Position numbers and translations under genes: made by a program
Assembly (NCBI RefSeq): GCF_030698145.1
Contig: NZ_JAUYNW010000080.1
Location: forward strand, 62,001 to 126,000
Direction: 5' to 3'
Length of the DNA: 64,000 nt
Source of the DNA: Phenylobacterium sp.
GTDB taxonomy: Bacteria > Pseudomonadota > Alphaproteobacteria > Caulobacterales > Caulobacteraceae
The notes under the pieces: generated by a model
Seen by the model: only the letters and a program-made list of their open reading frames with translations
The model's database searches: none
What the model was told of the DNA's origin: nothing
In this document: one piece after another, positions 33,381 to 42,958 of the stretch
How the letters are laid out: every line of letters starts with the position of its first letter
Numbering within the stretch: the first letter of the stretch is position 1

Positions 33381-34065
33381 CCGCTGCCGAGGCTCTAATC
33401 GCGTCCGAGCACCCTTCGGGATTCTCAGCTATCAGGTGATGTCCGCCGCGTACTACCGTCAAGCTTGCCCGATCAACAACCATCGGCCGATCCTCCTGCC
33501 GTAGAAGGCTTGGAAGGGACTTAGGCGCTCGGACGTCTAAGAGGCTGTCGCCAGCAACTATGTGAACCGGAACAAGCTGATCTTCGAGAAGATACTGGTA
33601 CGAACCACGGAAGGTGGCGTTCACGGCCGCGGCGAGATTGTTGTCCACAATGTGCCGAAGCGGCCAGATGTCGCCCTCTAGAAAGGGGTCGAGAGCAACG
33701 ACGCCAGCGAGGCATGTCGGCGGCTTGCGCCCCATGGCTAGTCCAACGACGCCCCCGAGCGACTCCCCCACGAAAAGCACTCTCCTTCCAACAAGCGTGG
33801 CCTGGAGCGCTTCGGAATACGCAGCCGCGAACACCTCCACTGACACCTCGGATAGAGCCGGAGCATTGTTGTGCTTTGGGAGGCACGCCAAAATCACATC
33901 AAAGTCGGTCAGCAGCGCCGTAAGTGGTTGAAGTTGCGCCAGCGCACGTGTGGCGCCGTGAAGGATGACCACGAGTGGGCGATCGCCTCGCAGCTCCCCC
34001 GCATGGAAGTGAACCACACCGTTGCTGGTCGGCACGCGCACTAGCTGCATTCGCCCTATTTGCAT
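33364..34065 (-). CDS. Alpha/beta hydrolase, antisense in tail region
   Basis: The 233-residue protein has an oxyanion-hole HG (residues 36-37), nucleophile elbow GESLGG with S102, an acidic residue in VAGDSLLDVRAP and a catalytic His in RGGHHLI, so the triad looks complete. It has no signal peptide. It is the only gene in reverse orientation within the virion operon, overlapping the glycine-rich gene at its 3' end and separated by 29 bp from the gp10-like gene. Lower GC than surroundings suggests recent acquisition. It may act as an esterase on surface polysaccharide or on host lipids, or be an exclusion factor; none is demonstrated. Confidence 0.85.
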   Translation of the reverse strand: MQIGRMQLVRVPTSNGVVHFHAGELRGDRPLVVILHGATRALAQLQPLTALLTDFDVILACLPKHNNAPALSEVSVEVFAAAYSEALQATLVGRRVLFVGESLGGVVGLAMGRKPPTCLAGVVALDPFLEGDIWPLRHIVDNNLAAAVNATFRGSYQYLLEDQLVPVHIVAGDSLLDVRAPKSLPSLLRQEDRPMVVDRASLTVVRGGHHLIAENPEGCSDAIRASAAAIWRR

Positions 34066-34094
34066 GGCCGATCGCCGGTCGCCAAGGAGGCATC

Positions 34095-35870
34095 TTGCGG
34101 ATACCGATCGAATTTCCAGTCGGCCTCAACGGCGACGACACCACTTTCGCGGCAACCGGTCGGTGGGCCGACGCCTCGAATGTGCGCTTTCACCGAGGGA
34201 GGCCCCAGGTCATCGGTGGGTGGGAAAGTCTCGCCAGCGATCCGTTGACTGGCCTGTGCCGGGCGGCCCTGGCCTGGACGGATCGCACGTCCAGCCTGGA
34301 TATCGCCTTTGGCACCCACTCGAACCTGCAGGTCTGGGTCGGCGGCGGGCTCCATGACATCACGCCGGGCCTGGCCCGCGCCTCGGCGCGGCTGGGTGCA
34401 AATCCGCTGTCCGTGTCCAACGCATCGACGGTGATCACCGTCGCGCACGTCGCTCACGGTCTGGCCACGGGTGACAGCGTCATGATTTCGGGATCGTCCC
34501 TGGTCGGCGGGGTCACGCCCTCAGGGCTCTACTCTCTTACGGTGACCGGCCCCCACGCCTACGCCATCACCCATGGGTCCGCGGCGACCTCGACCGCCGT
34601 GGGCGGCGGATCCGCCGTCGTCAGCGCGCCGCAGAACACCTTCTCGATGGGGTCAGTCGATGGCGCCGGCGGCGCCGGCTATGGCACCGGGTCCTACTCC
34701 ACCGGCGACTATTCCGAGCCCTCCACGGCCGACTACTTCCCCCGCACCTGGGCGCTGGCGGCCTGGGGGGAGAACCTGTTGGCCAATCCGCGCGGCGGGG
34801 CGATCCACGCCTGGACCAACGACACCATGGTCATGGCCGCGCCGCTGGCCAATTCGCCGCGCCAGGTCACCCACATGCTGGTCGCGCCCCAGGACCAGGT
34901 GTTCGCCCTGGGGTGCAACGAAGAGGTCTCCGGCGCCTTCAACCCACTCTGCATCCGTCATTCCTCCGTGCGGAACAGCACGGTCTGGAACACCGCGGCG
35001 AACACCACCGCCCGCGAGTACATCCTGCCTGGGGGCGGAAGGATCGTGGCCGGACGGGTGGTCGGCCCGTACCTGCTGGTCTGGACGACCCACGCGCTGT
35101 TCCTGGGAACCTTCGTGGGCGCGTTGGGGCAGCCCTGGCGGTTCGATCGCGTGGGCGAGAAGTGCGGCTTGATCGGGCCGAACGGCGCAGTGGTCGTGGG
35201 GCAGGGGGCCTACTGGCTCGGTCCGGACCTACAATTCTATCGCTACCTCCTGGGGGGCGCCCCGGAACCGCTCGCCTGCCCAATCCACCAGGACTTCGCC
35301 GACAACCTGGCGCCATCGCAGGGCGACAAGGTCGTGGCGTCGTCCATCTCGGCGTTCAGCGAGATCCGGTTCGACTATCCCGACGCCCGAGACGGGTCTG
35401 AGAACAGCCGCTACCTGTCGCTGTCGCTGGCTGACGGCGCCTGGTCGAGGGGGGTCATGGCGCGAACGGCGATGGTCGACGCGGGCCCGGCGCAGCATCC
35501 CATCGGGGTGGATCCTGTGGGCCAGGTCTATTGGCACGAGCGCGGCGCCAGCGCCGACGGCGGTCCATTCTCCTGGTTCGTCGAGACGGCGGACCAGCAC
35601 CTGGACGAGGACGTCACGGCCATGGTTCGCGGCCTGTGGCCCGACATCAAGGACCAGCAGGGCCCGGTGGCCGTGACGGTCATCAGCCGCTTCCAGCCGC
35701 AGGGGGAGGAGCGCGTCTACGGTCCCTATCTGATGGCGCCCGGCGAAGACCGGATCGATATCCGCGCAACCGGCAGGCTCTTCCGGATGCGGCTCTCGGG
35801 TGGGTCGTCGCCGACCGCCTGCCGGATCGGCAAGCCGGTGTTCGATATCGCCGTCGCCGGCCGGCGATAG
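34095..35870 (+). CDS. P22 gp10-like tail hub / DNA stabilisation protein
   Basis: This 591-residue beta-propeller-type protein is like the packaged-DNA stabilisation (tail accessory) proteins of podoviruses: ILRIPIEFPVGLNGDDTTFAATGRWADASNVRFHRGRPQVIGGWESL is the conserved N-terminus and repeated blades such as GRIVAGRVVGPYLLVWTTHALFLG follow. I start at TTG 34095 because AAGGAGG (34084-34090) is directly upstream; an in-frame frame to 33975 would overlap the antisense hydrolase and lacks a ribosome site. The propeller would plug the portal after packaging. Length is larger than P22 gp10 owing to a beta insertion around residues 100-170 that is Ser/Thr/Gly-rich. Confidence 0.85.
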   Translation: MRIPIEFPVGLNGDDTTFAATGRWADASNVRFHRGRPQVIGGWESLASDPLTGLCRAALAWTDRTSSLDIAFGTHSNLQVWVGGGLHDITPGLARASARLGANPLSVSNASTVITVAHVAHGLATGDSVMISGSSLVGGVTPSGLYSLTVTGPHAYAITHGSAATSTAVGGGSAVVSAPQNTFSMGSVDGAGGAGYGTGSYSTGDYSEPSTADYFPRTWALAAWGENLLANPRGGAIHAWTNDTMVMAAPLANSPRQVTHMLVAPQDQVFALGCNEEVSGAFNPLCIRHSSVRNSTVWNTAANTTAREYILPGGGRIVAGRVVGPYLLVWTTHALFLGTFVGALGQPWRFDRVGEKCGLIGPNGAVVVGQGAYWLGPDLQFYRYLLGGAPEPLACPIHQDFADNLAPSQGDKVVASSISAFSEIRFDYPDARDGSENSRYLSLSLADGAWSRGVMARTAMVDAGPAQHPIGVDPVGQVYWHERGASADGGPFSWFVETADQHLDEDVTAMVRGLWPDIKDQQGPVAVTVISRFQPQGEERVYGPYLMAPGEDRIDIRATGRLFRMRLSGGSSPTACRIGKPVFDIAVAGRR

Positions 35871-35892
35871 GGCGTCTTCGCGAGCTTTGATC

Positions 35893-36249
35893 ATGATCGA
35901 CCTCTGGATGCTCTGCCGAGGATGGCTGCTGCCTGCATTGCTGCCGGAAGACGGAGGAGAGGCTGAGCTGGTCGCCGAGATCGCGGCCGGCCGGGTGCGG
36001 CTCTGGGTCGGAGAAGCCTGCGCCCTGGCCACCGAGCTGGCGTCGGAGGGCGACGGGACCTGCCTGCACATCTGGCTCGGCGGCGGTGATCTACAGGGCA
36101 TCCTGGCGCTGCGGCCCGGCTTGGAGGCCTACGCGCGGGGCCTGGGCTGCCGCAGCGTGACGATCGATGGACGACCGGGATGGAGCCGGGTGTTGCGTGG
36201 CCACGGCTACGTGCGCGCCGGCGGTGAACTGAGAAGGACGCTCCGATGA
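35893..36249 (+). CDS. Small phage GNAT-like protein
   Basis: The 118-residue protein shows LHIWLGGGDLQGILALRPGLEAYARGLGCRSVTIDGRPGWSRVLRGHGYVR (in pieces LHIWLGGGDL, GCRSVTIDGRPGWSRVL), a compact GNAT-type core commonly seen in the tail regions of T7-like phages and GTA clusters, usually annotated as hypothetical. It overlaps the following gene by four bases. Whether it has acetyltransferase activity is unclear because the acetyl-CoA loop is not canonical; a structural or assembly role is equally possible. Confidence 0.7.
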   Translation: MIDLWMLCRGWLLPALLPEDGGEAELVAEIAAGRVRLWVGEACALATELASEGDGTCLHIWLGGGDLQGILALRPGLEAYARGLGCRSVTIDGRPGWSRVLRGHGYVRAGGELRRTLR

Positions 36250-37355
36250 GCAAGAGAAAGTCGACGACACAGTCGTCTCAATCCAACCTGTCTACCACGA
36301 CGCCAATCAATCCAGACTGGGTCCAGCATACGGCTCAGAGCCTGAATCAGGGTGTGCAGCGCATCGGCGGCCTCGACCCCTATTCGCTGGTCGCCCCGGT
36401 GACGGGCCTCGAGACACAGGCCGCCCAGGGGGCGTCCAGTCTTGGCAGGGGCTTCGGCGGCGGTGGAACGGACGCCGTCGGCGGCGACGCCTGGTTCGCG
36501 AAGCTGCTGTCAGGGCCAACGCCCGCCGCCTCGTCCGCCAGCCTGCTGGACAATCTTCGGGCCTACTACAACCCCTTCAAGGACCAGGTCACCGGCGCGG
36601 CCATGGCCGACTTTGACGCGGACGCCGGGCGGACCAGAGCGGCGCAGGACCTGGCGCTGGCCGGCGCCTCGGCGTTCGGCGGTTCGGGCGCGGCGTTGAC
36701 GCAGTCGATGACCGAGGGCGAACTGGCGCGAGCGCGCAGCAGCCAGCTTTCCAGGCTGCTCTCGGAGATGTTCAGCACCAGCGCGGGCCTGGCTGGGCAG
36801 GACGCCCAACGCCGCCAGGACGCGTCGATCGCCAATGCGCAACTGGCGCAGGCCGACAATCAGTGGCGCAGCCAGACCGCCCTGGCGCGGGACGATGGCG
36901 CGCGCTCCAACGTCGCGGCCCAGGCGGCCCTGGGCGCCCAGCTGCGGGGCGTCGACCAGGCGACCCGCAACGCGCCGCTGTCGCTGCTGGGCTCACAGAT
37001 CGACATGTTCTCGGGCCTGCCGCTGTCGCTGTTCCAGGGCCAGACCACGAGCTCGTCGGGGACCGGGAGCTCGAAGTCGACGCAGACCGGCAGCGTCTTG
37101 GACACCGTGGGTCAGCTCGCTCAGATCGCCCAAGCCGCCGCGGCTTTGAAGGCTTCGGATCGGCGGTTGAAGCGAGACATCCATCGTCTTGGCCACCGCG
37201 CCGACGGGCTGAGCGTCTATCTCTACCGCTATCTCTGGTCGCCGCTCTGGCAGATCGGGGTGATGGCGCAAGAGGTGTTGAAGGTCACTCCGGCAGCCGT
37301 CGTGCGCCATCCGAGCGGATTCCTGATGGTCGATTACAGCAAGCTGGGAGCCTGA
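36246..37355 (+). CDS. Tail protein with S74 intramolecular chaperone domain
   Basis: The 369-residue protein has a Ser/Thr-rich start, a long helical body with repeated Ala/Gln segments, a Ser/Gly linker and, at residues about 300-369, the S74 endosialidase-chaperone signature: SDRRLKRDIHRLG, a hydrophobic Tyr-rich strand, GVMAQEVLKVTP and VDYSKLG. Such domains trimerise the fibre and may cleave themselves off. In this class the helical N-terminal part is the ejection or needle-like component. The ATG overlaps the preceding stop (ATGA). Confidence 0.85.
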   Translation: MSKRKSTTQSSQSNLSTTTPINPDWVQHTAQSLNQGVQRIGGLDPYSLVAPVTGLETQAAQGASSLGRGFGGGGTDAVGGDAWFAKLLSGPTPAASSASLLDNLRAYYNPFKDQVTGAAMADFDADAGRTRAAQDLALAGASAFGGSGAALTQSMTEGELARARSSQLSRLLSEMFSTSAGLAGQDAQRRQDASIANAQLAQADNQWRSQTALARDDGARSNVAAQAALGAQLRGVDQATRNAPLSLLGSQIDMFSGLPLSLFQGQTTSSSGTGSSKSTQTGSVLDTVGQLAQIAQAAAALKASDRRLKRDIHRLGHRADGLSVYLYRYLWSPLWQIGVMAQEVLKVTPAAVVRHPSGFLMVDYSKLGA

Positions 37356-37356
37356 C

Positions 37357-37743
37357 ATGACCTTTGGGTTCAAGGCGTTTCGCCAGAGCATGTTTCCGAA
37401 CGCCGAGTTCGGCCAAAGAGTCGCCCAGGCGGCTCCTCTCAGCATCATGTCGGAGACGCCCGCCGCGTGGACGCCGGATCGGCCGGTGTTCAACCCGGGC
37501 CTCAGCTACAAGCCGCCCTCGAAGTTCGAAGCCTATTGGGGCACGCCGCTGGAGCGAACCGGTAAGACTCGGGCCGAGCACCTTGGCGAGATCGGATCGC
37601 TCCTGAGAGACCGAGACGAACACTACATTCCCGCCCCGTCGGTCGACCTCTCGCCGCCGGCCACGCCCACACTGACGGGACGGGGCGGAAGCTCAGGCGC
37701 TTCCGACGTTCTTGCGCGCGTTCGGGCGCGCTATGGCCTGTGA
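37357..37743 (+). CDS. Hypothetical phage protein
   Basis: This 128-residue protein, polar with Pro-rich and Ser/Gly-rich stretches (FNPGLSYKPPSKFEAYWGTP; LSPPATPTLTGRGGSSG), starts one base after the S74 protein stop and overlaps the next gene by four bases. It has no recognisable domain. Position between a fibre gene and the lysis genes suggests a minor virion or chaperone protein. Confidence 0.6.
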   Translation: MTFGFKAFRQSMFPNAEFGQRVAQAAPLSIMSETPAAWTPDRPVFNPGLSYKPPSKFEAYWGTPLERTGKTRAEHLGEIGSLLRDRDEHYIPAPSVDLSPPATPTLTGRGGSSGASDVLARVRARYGL

Positions 37744-38096
37744 CCGCGTCCACATCCCTGGACTCCCTGCATCAGGCCCAGATCCTGACCCTGCGCCAGA
37801 TCGGCGACAACGTCGCGGCCCAGACCCAGCGGCTGGAGGGGTTGACCGCCAAGGTGGATGACGTGCGCGAGCGGCTGGTTCGCCTGGAAGCCCAGGAAGC
37901 CGGAAAGCTGGTTGAGGGCCTGCGCGGCGATCTCAAGGCGGCGCTGGCGCGGATCGACACCCTGGAGTCTCAGCGGGACCGAGTGGTCGGGGTGGCCGCG
38001 TTCTGGGCGTGGCTTGTACGCAGCGGGCCGTGGCTAGCCGCGGGCGCCGCGGCTTTTCTCGCCGGCATGGGTTGGCGCGCTGGTGGTGGCCGGTGA
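37740..38096 (+). CDS. Holin-like membrane protein
   Basis: The 118-residue protein has a coiled-coil N-terminal two-thirds (ILTLRQIGDNVAAQTQRLEGLTAKVDDVRERLVRLEAQ) and a single C-terminal membrane segment (WLVRSGPWLAAGAAAFLAGMGWRAG). It begins at a GTG overlapping the previous stop (GTGA) and lies directly before the lysin gene. Coiled coil plus one C-terminal membrane helix resembles haemolysin-XhlA-type or pinholin-like partners of phage lysins. Function is inferred from layout and context. Confidence 0.65.
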   Translation: MTASTSLDSLHQAQILTLRQIGDNVAAQTQRLEGLTAKVDDVRERLVRLEAQEAGKLVEGLRGDLKAALARIDTLESQRDRVVGVAAFWAWLVRSGPWLAAGAAAFLAGMGWRAGGGR

Positions 38097-38140
38097 CCGG
38101 CCAGAGATCCTGACAAGCGCAAGAAGCAAGGAGGTCAGAC

Positions 38141-38593
38141 ATGCCGACAAGGCTTTCGCCGCATTTCACGGTGGAGGAGCTCACCGCGACGCAACATCGC
38201 CGGTTGGACAATACGCCGTCGCCAGCGGTGCTTGAAAATCTGCGCCGTACGGCGGAGCGGATGGAACAGGTACGCAGCCTGCTGGGAGACCGGGTGATCA
38301 CCGTGTCGAGCGGCTATCGTTCACCCGCGGTCAACCGTGCGGTCGGCGGCGCGAAAACTAGCGCGCATTTGTCGGGGCTGGCGGTCGACTTCAACTGCCA
38401 CGCTTTTGGCTCGCCGGCCGAGGTCTGCGAGGCGATCGCACGATCCAGCATCACCTTCGACCAGCTAATCGAGGAAGGTCGTTGGGTCCATTTGAGCGCT
38501 GATCCTCGAGGGCGACGCCAGGTGCTGACCAAGCGCAAAAACGGCGGCTATCGGGCAGGTTTGGGTCGTGATCCTCCGACGCCGGGCCTCTGA
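38141..38593 (+). CDS. M15-type peptidase endolysin
   Basis: This 150-residue D-Ala-D-Ala carboxypeptidase/M15_3-type enzyme has SGYRSPAVNRAVGGAKTSAHLSGLAVDF with the zinc ligands His and Asp in SAHLSGLAVDF, and a final His in WVHLS. An AAGGAGG site seven bases upstream is the strongest in the element. Enzymes of this type cut peptide cross-links of murein during lysis. It ends the element; the gene on its right is a convergent host gene. Confidence 0.9.
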   Translation: MPTRLSPHFTVEELTATQHRRLDNTPSPAVLENLRRTAERMEQVRSLLGDRVITVSSGYRSPAVNRAVGGAKTSAHLSGLAVDFNCHAFGSPAEVCEAIARSSITFDQLIEEGRWVHLSADPRGRRQVLTKRKNGGYRAGLGRDPPTPGL

Positions 38594-38622
38594 CGGACCA
38601 CGCACGCTTGAGCGATCCTAGC

Positions 38623-39201
38623 TTATCGCTGGTCACCTGCAACGCCGACCCGACGGACCAGGGTCCGTACGTAGTCGCCGACATCCTGGGGCCAGGACGC
38701 GGTCAGATCGTCGAAGCGCGCATAGTCCTTGGCGTAGAATGCGCGACTGGCTTCCTCGAAATCCGGCAAGTCGCCAGCCAGGGCAAACATCACGCGGTGA
38801 ACCGCCTCCTGAGCCTGTCGGCTATCGGCGGGCGCCGCCCGCCGCGCGTCTTCGACGAGGCGCCGCAAGGCCGCCGAGGCGCCGCCTGGCTGCGCGGCCA
38901 GCCATTCCCAGTGCCGGGGGAGGAGGGTGACCTCGCGGGCGATGACGCCAAGCTTGGGACGTCCGCGGCTTGTCGGCTTGGCGGGTTCGGGCGCCTCCTG
39001 CGCCGCCAGCCGCGCCAGGACGTCGGCCAGCTCGCCGCGCAGGTCGAGTTCGGCCGTATGGCCCGTCGCATCCTCGAAGACCAGCAGGTGGGTGGCGTCA
39101 GCATCGAAGGCCGCCTTGACGGCAGGGGCGACGTCGGCGAGCGAACCCGACGCCACCCGCAGCTTCCCGACGAAGGCGGTAAAGGGTCCGAGACGGGCCA
39201 T
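38623..39201 (-). CDS. DUF2239 family protein
   Basis: The 192-residue protein has the DUF2239 pattern: TAFVGKLRVASGSLADVAPAVKAAFD at the start, LLVFEDATGHTAELDLRG, then GRPKLGVIAREVTLLPRHWEWLAAQPGGASAALRRLVEDARR and RVMFALAGDLPDFEEASRAFYAKD. The conserved RPKLGV-x-AREVTLLPRHWxWL motif is diagnostic. No biochemical function is known; the RHH-like LPRHWEWL segment hints at nucleic-acid or regulatory activity. It is convergent with the phage lysin and probably a host gene marking the right border. Confidence 0.9.
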   Translation of the reverse strand: MARLGPFTAFVGKLRVASGSLADVAPAVKAAFDADATHLLVFEDATGHTAELDLRGELADVLARLAAQEAPEPAKPTSRGRPKLGVIAREVTLLPRHWEWLAAQPGGASAALRRLVEDARRAAPADSRQAQEAVHRVMFALAGDLPDFEEASRAFYAKDYARFDDLTASWPQDVGDYVRTLVRRVGVAGDQR

Positions 39202-39360
39202 GTGCGCTCCAGCCGAACGACGGCTACCCTGCCGTCATGTGGCCTTAAATAATACCCGGATATAATTTGATCAAGCACGCAAGACCCATCACGCCGAGAG
39301 GCGCATATCGACGGACGATGTCGAAGGATCTCGCGCTCTCTCCCTTTGGCGGGGAAAGAG

Positions 39361-39435
<75 letters not shown>

Positions 39436-39773
39436 GAAAAGACGAGGCGCGGGCTATAGCCAAAGCCTGGGCCCGCGTGAAGCCTAAAAGCGTCGAAAGG
39501 CGTCTTGACGCGGCGGCGGCCTCGTCGCACCCCAGTTTTGCATGGAAAAACCTGGAAAAACGGTCGTCGAGGAACGCGAGGCCAAACTCGCCGCGGCGCT
39601 TCGCGCAAATCTGCGCCGACGCAAGGGAGGTGGGCGAGTCGCAGCGCCACCGAAGCCGTCTGAACCGGATGCGGCCTCGTAGCGCGCCCGGCTTTGCGCC
39701 GCCCGCCGCGCAGGCTAGATAGCGGCGACGGCTCTGGCGCGCGCGGCGCGCCGACCACGGTTGAGGGACGAGA

Positions 39774-41062
<1,289 letters not shown>

Positions 41063-41063
<1 letters not shown>

Positions 41064-41497
41064 TGATGCGCACCGCTGAAGCCCCGCGCCTGCGCCTGTT
41101 GGCCGAAGACGCCGATGACCTGACGGTGATCGCCGCGGCGCTGCAGGACGCCGTCTGCAAGATCGGCGATATCGCCTACGACGCCAAGGCTCGTCGCCTG
41201 ACCCTGGGCGTCAACCGCTACCGCTGGGAAGGACCCGGGGGCGAGCGCGTGCGCAGCGGTCTGCAGATCGGTTCGGTGCTCACCGTTCAAACCCGCAAAC
41301 TGCGTCGAACCGCCAAGGCCGCGGTGGTGGAGTTGCTCACGCTTGGGTTCGAGGCCGGGGACGCGCCTGGCGGCGTCTTGAGCCTGACGTTTGCGGGCGG
41401 CGGAGACCTGCGGGCCACGGTCGAATGCGTCGACGCGGTGCTGGCCGACGTCTCCGCCCCCTGGCCGACCCCGCGCACCCCGACGCATGAAGCCTGA
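41063..41497 (+). CDS. DUF2948 family protein
   Basis: This 144-residue protein has the DUF2948 pattern, including LRLLAEDADDLTVIAAALQDAVCKIGDIAYDAKARRLTLGVNRYRWE, and a C-terminal CVDAVLADVSAPWPTPRTPTHE. The family is confined largely to alphaproteobacteria and is consistently found between murA and hisD; it has no known activity. GGAGG at 41054-41058 supports either ATG 41063 or ATG 41066. The gene is 44 bp upstream of hisD on the same strand. Confidence 0.88.
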
Positions 41498-41541
41498 CAC
41501 GCCATAGCCTTGCGCGGGCAAGGCCGCTAATAGAGCGCGCC

Positions 41542-42825
41542 ATGCGCCGTTTCCAATTCTCCGATCCCAACTTCGAAACCGCCTTCGCCGCCTTCGTCGA
41601 AGAGCGCCGAGAAACGCCCGAGGACGTGGATGTCGCGGTCCGCGACGTCTTGTCAGCCGTTCGGGCCGAGGGCCTGACCGCGGTGTTGCGCTATGGGCGG
41701 CTGTTCGATCGCGCCGAGGTCGACGAGACCAACATCCGGGTGACGATCGACGAGATCGAGGAGGGCGCGGCCAAGTGTCCTCAGGAGGTGCGCGACGCCA
41801 TCGCCTTCGCCGCGGGGCGCATCCGCAGCTACCACGAACGTCAGCGGCCGGCCGACGCGTGGTTCACCGATGATGCGGGCGTCCAACTCGGCTGGCGCTG
41901 GACGCCCATCGAGGCGGTGGGCGTCTATGTCCCCGGCGGCCGCGCCGCCTATCCCTCCACCGTGCTCATGAACGCCGTTCCGGCCTTCGTGGCCGGCGTC
42001 GACCGCATCGCCATGGTCACGCCGCCCGGTCGGCTGCAGCCCGCCGTGCTGGCGGCGGCGAAGGAGGCCGGAATCACCGAGATCTGGCGCGTCGGCGGCG
42101 CCCAGGCGGTCGCGGCCCTGGCCTACGGCGCCGGGCCGATCCGCCCGGTGGACAAGATCGTCGGCCCAGGCAACGCCTACGTGACCGCCGCCAAGCGCCG
42201 GGTCTATGGCACGGTGGGCATTGACGCCCTGGCCGGCCCGTCCGAGATCGTCGTGGTGGCGGACGCCGCGAACAATCCCGAGTGGATCGCCGCCGACCTG
42301 CTCTCCCAGGCCGAACACGATCCGGCCGCCCAAGCCATCCTGATCACCGATGACGCCGCCTTCGCAGACCAAGTTGTCGCCGCTCTCCAGCGACAGCTGG
42401 CGAGCCTGACGACAGGCGAGGATGCCGCCGCGTCTTGGCGCGACCATGGCGCGGTGGTGATCGCGCCGCTGGATGAGGCGCCGGCGCTGGTCGATCTCAT
42501 CGCCCCAGAGCACGTGGAATTCGCCCTGGACACCCCCGAGCGCCTGGCCGATCGCGTGCGCCACGCCGGCGCGATCTTCCTCGGCCGCCACGCGCCGGAA
42601 GCGATCGGCGACTATGTGGCAGGCTCCAACCACGTGCTGCCGACCAGCCGCGCGGCGCGATTTTCCTCGGGCCTGTCGCTCTACGACTTCATCAAGCGCA
42701 CCTCGATCGTCAAATGCGATGAGGTGGCGTTCGCGGCGCTCGGACCCGCGACTGTGGCCCTGGCCGACGCCGAGGGTCTTCCCGCCCACGCGCGCTCGGC
42801 CGCGATTCGCCTGGGCCGCGGCTGA
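41542..42825 (+). CDS. hisD: Histidinol dehydrogenase
   Basis: This is the 427-residue enzyme of the last two steps of histidine synthesis (histidinol to histidine with two NAD+). Conserved segments include GVYVPGGRAAYPSTVLMNA, VGPGNAYVTAAKR, GIDALAGPSEI, LLSQAEHDP (zinc ligand and catalytic region), APEHVEFAL (catalytic Glu-His) and the C-terminal GSNHVLPTSRAARFSSGL. The length is standard. It is downstream of murA and DUF2948, and no other his genes are near, as is usual in Caulobacterales. Confidence 0.97.
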   Translation: MRRFQFSDPNFETAFAAFVEERRETPEDVDVAVRDVLSAVRAEGLTAVLRYGRLFDRAEVDETNIRVTIDEIEEGAAKCPQEVRDAIAFAAGRIRSYHERQRPADAWFTDDAGVQLGWRWTPIEAVGVYVPGGRAAYPSTVLMNAVPAFVAGVDRIAMVTPPGRLQPAVLAAAKEAGITEIWRVGGAQAVAALAYGAGPIRPVDKIVGPGNAYVTAAKRRVYGTVGIDALAGPSEIVVVADAANNPEWIAADLLSQAEHDPAAQAILITDDAAFADQVVAALQRQLASLTTGEDAAASWRDHGAVVIAPLDEAPALVDLIAPEHVEFALDTPERLADRVRHAGAIFLGRHAPEAIGDYVAGSNHVLPTSRAARFSSGLSLYDFIKRTSIVKCDEVAFAALGPATVALADAEGLPAHARSAAIRLGRG

Positions 42826-42958
42826 GGTCGGTCGCCGAAGCTGAACAGTTCCTGTCAGCGGCGTTCCGGCGCCCGTTCAGGAAAGCCCGTCTAGGGTGCC
42901 TCTCATCGGGGCCGCAGGGCCTTGGGAAAGACACTCAAAGAAAGACGGAGACCACCCC

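Larger units (their letters stand above)
17023..38593 (+). mobile_element. P22-type, integrase-less prophage-like element
   Basis: From the repressor neighbour to the lysin, genes follow short-tailed phage order: repressor/activator switch, small and large terminase, P22-like portal, scaffold candidate, P22-like coat, spike-base-like protein, adaptor, tail fibre proteins, gp10-like hub, S74-chaperone fibre, holin candidate and M15 lysin. Cargo genes occupy several of the junctions. No integrase, recombinase, excisionase or replication gene is present and I see no flanking direct repeat, so it is either a decayed or a domesticated (gene-transfer-agent-like) phage. Boundaries are placed at the outermost phage-associated genes and are approximate; the flanks are marR-MFS on the left and DUF2239/tRNA-Thr on the right. 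Confidence 0.85.

Noticed and set aside
22335..38593. Canonical (Rhodobacter-type) gene transfer agent cluster
   Set aside because: Portal and coat are P22-like, there is no prohead protease or siphovirus-like tape measure, and gene order differs.
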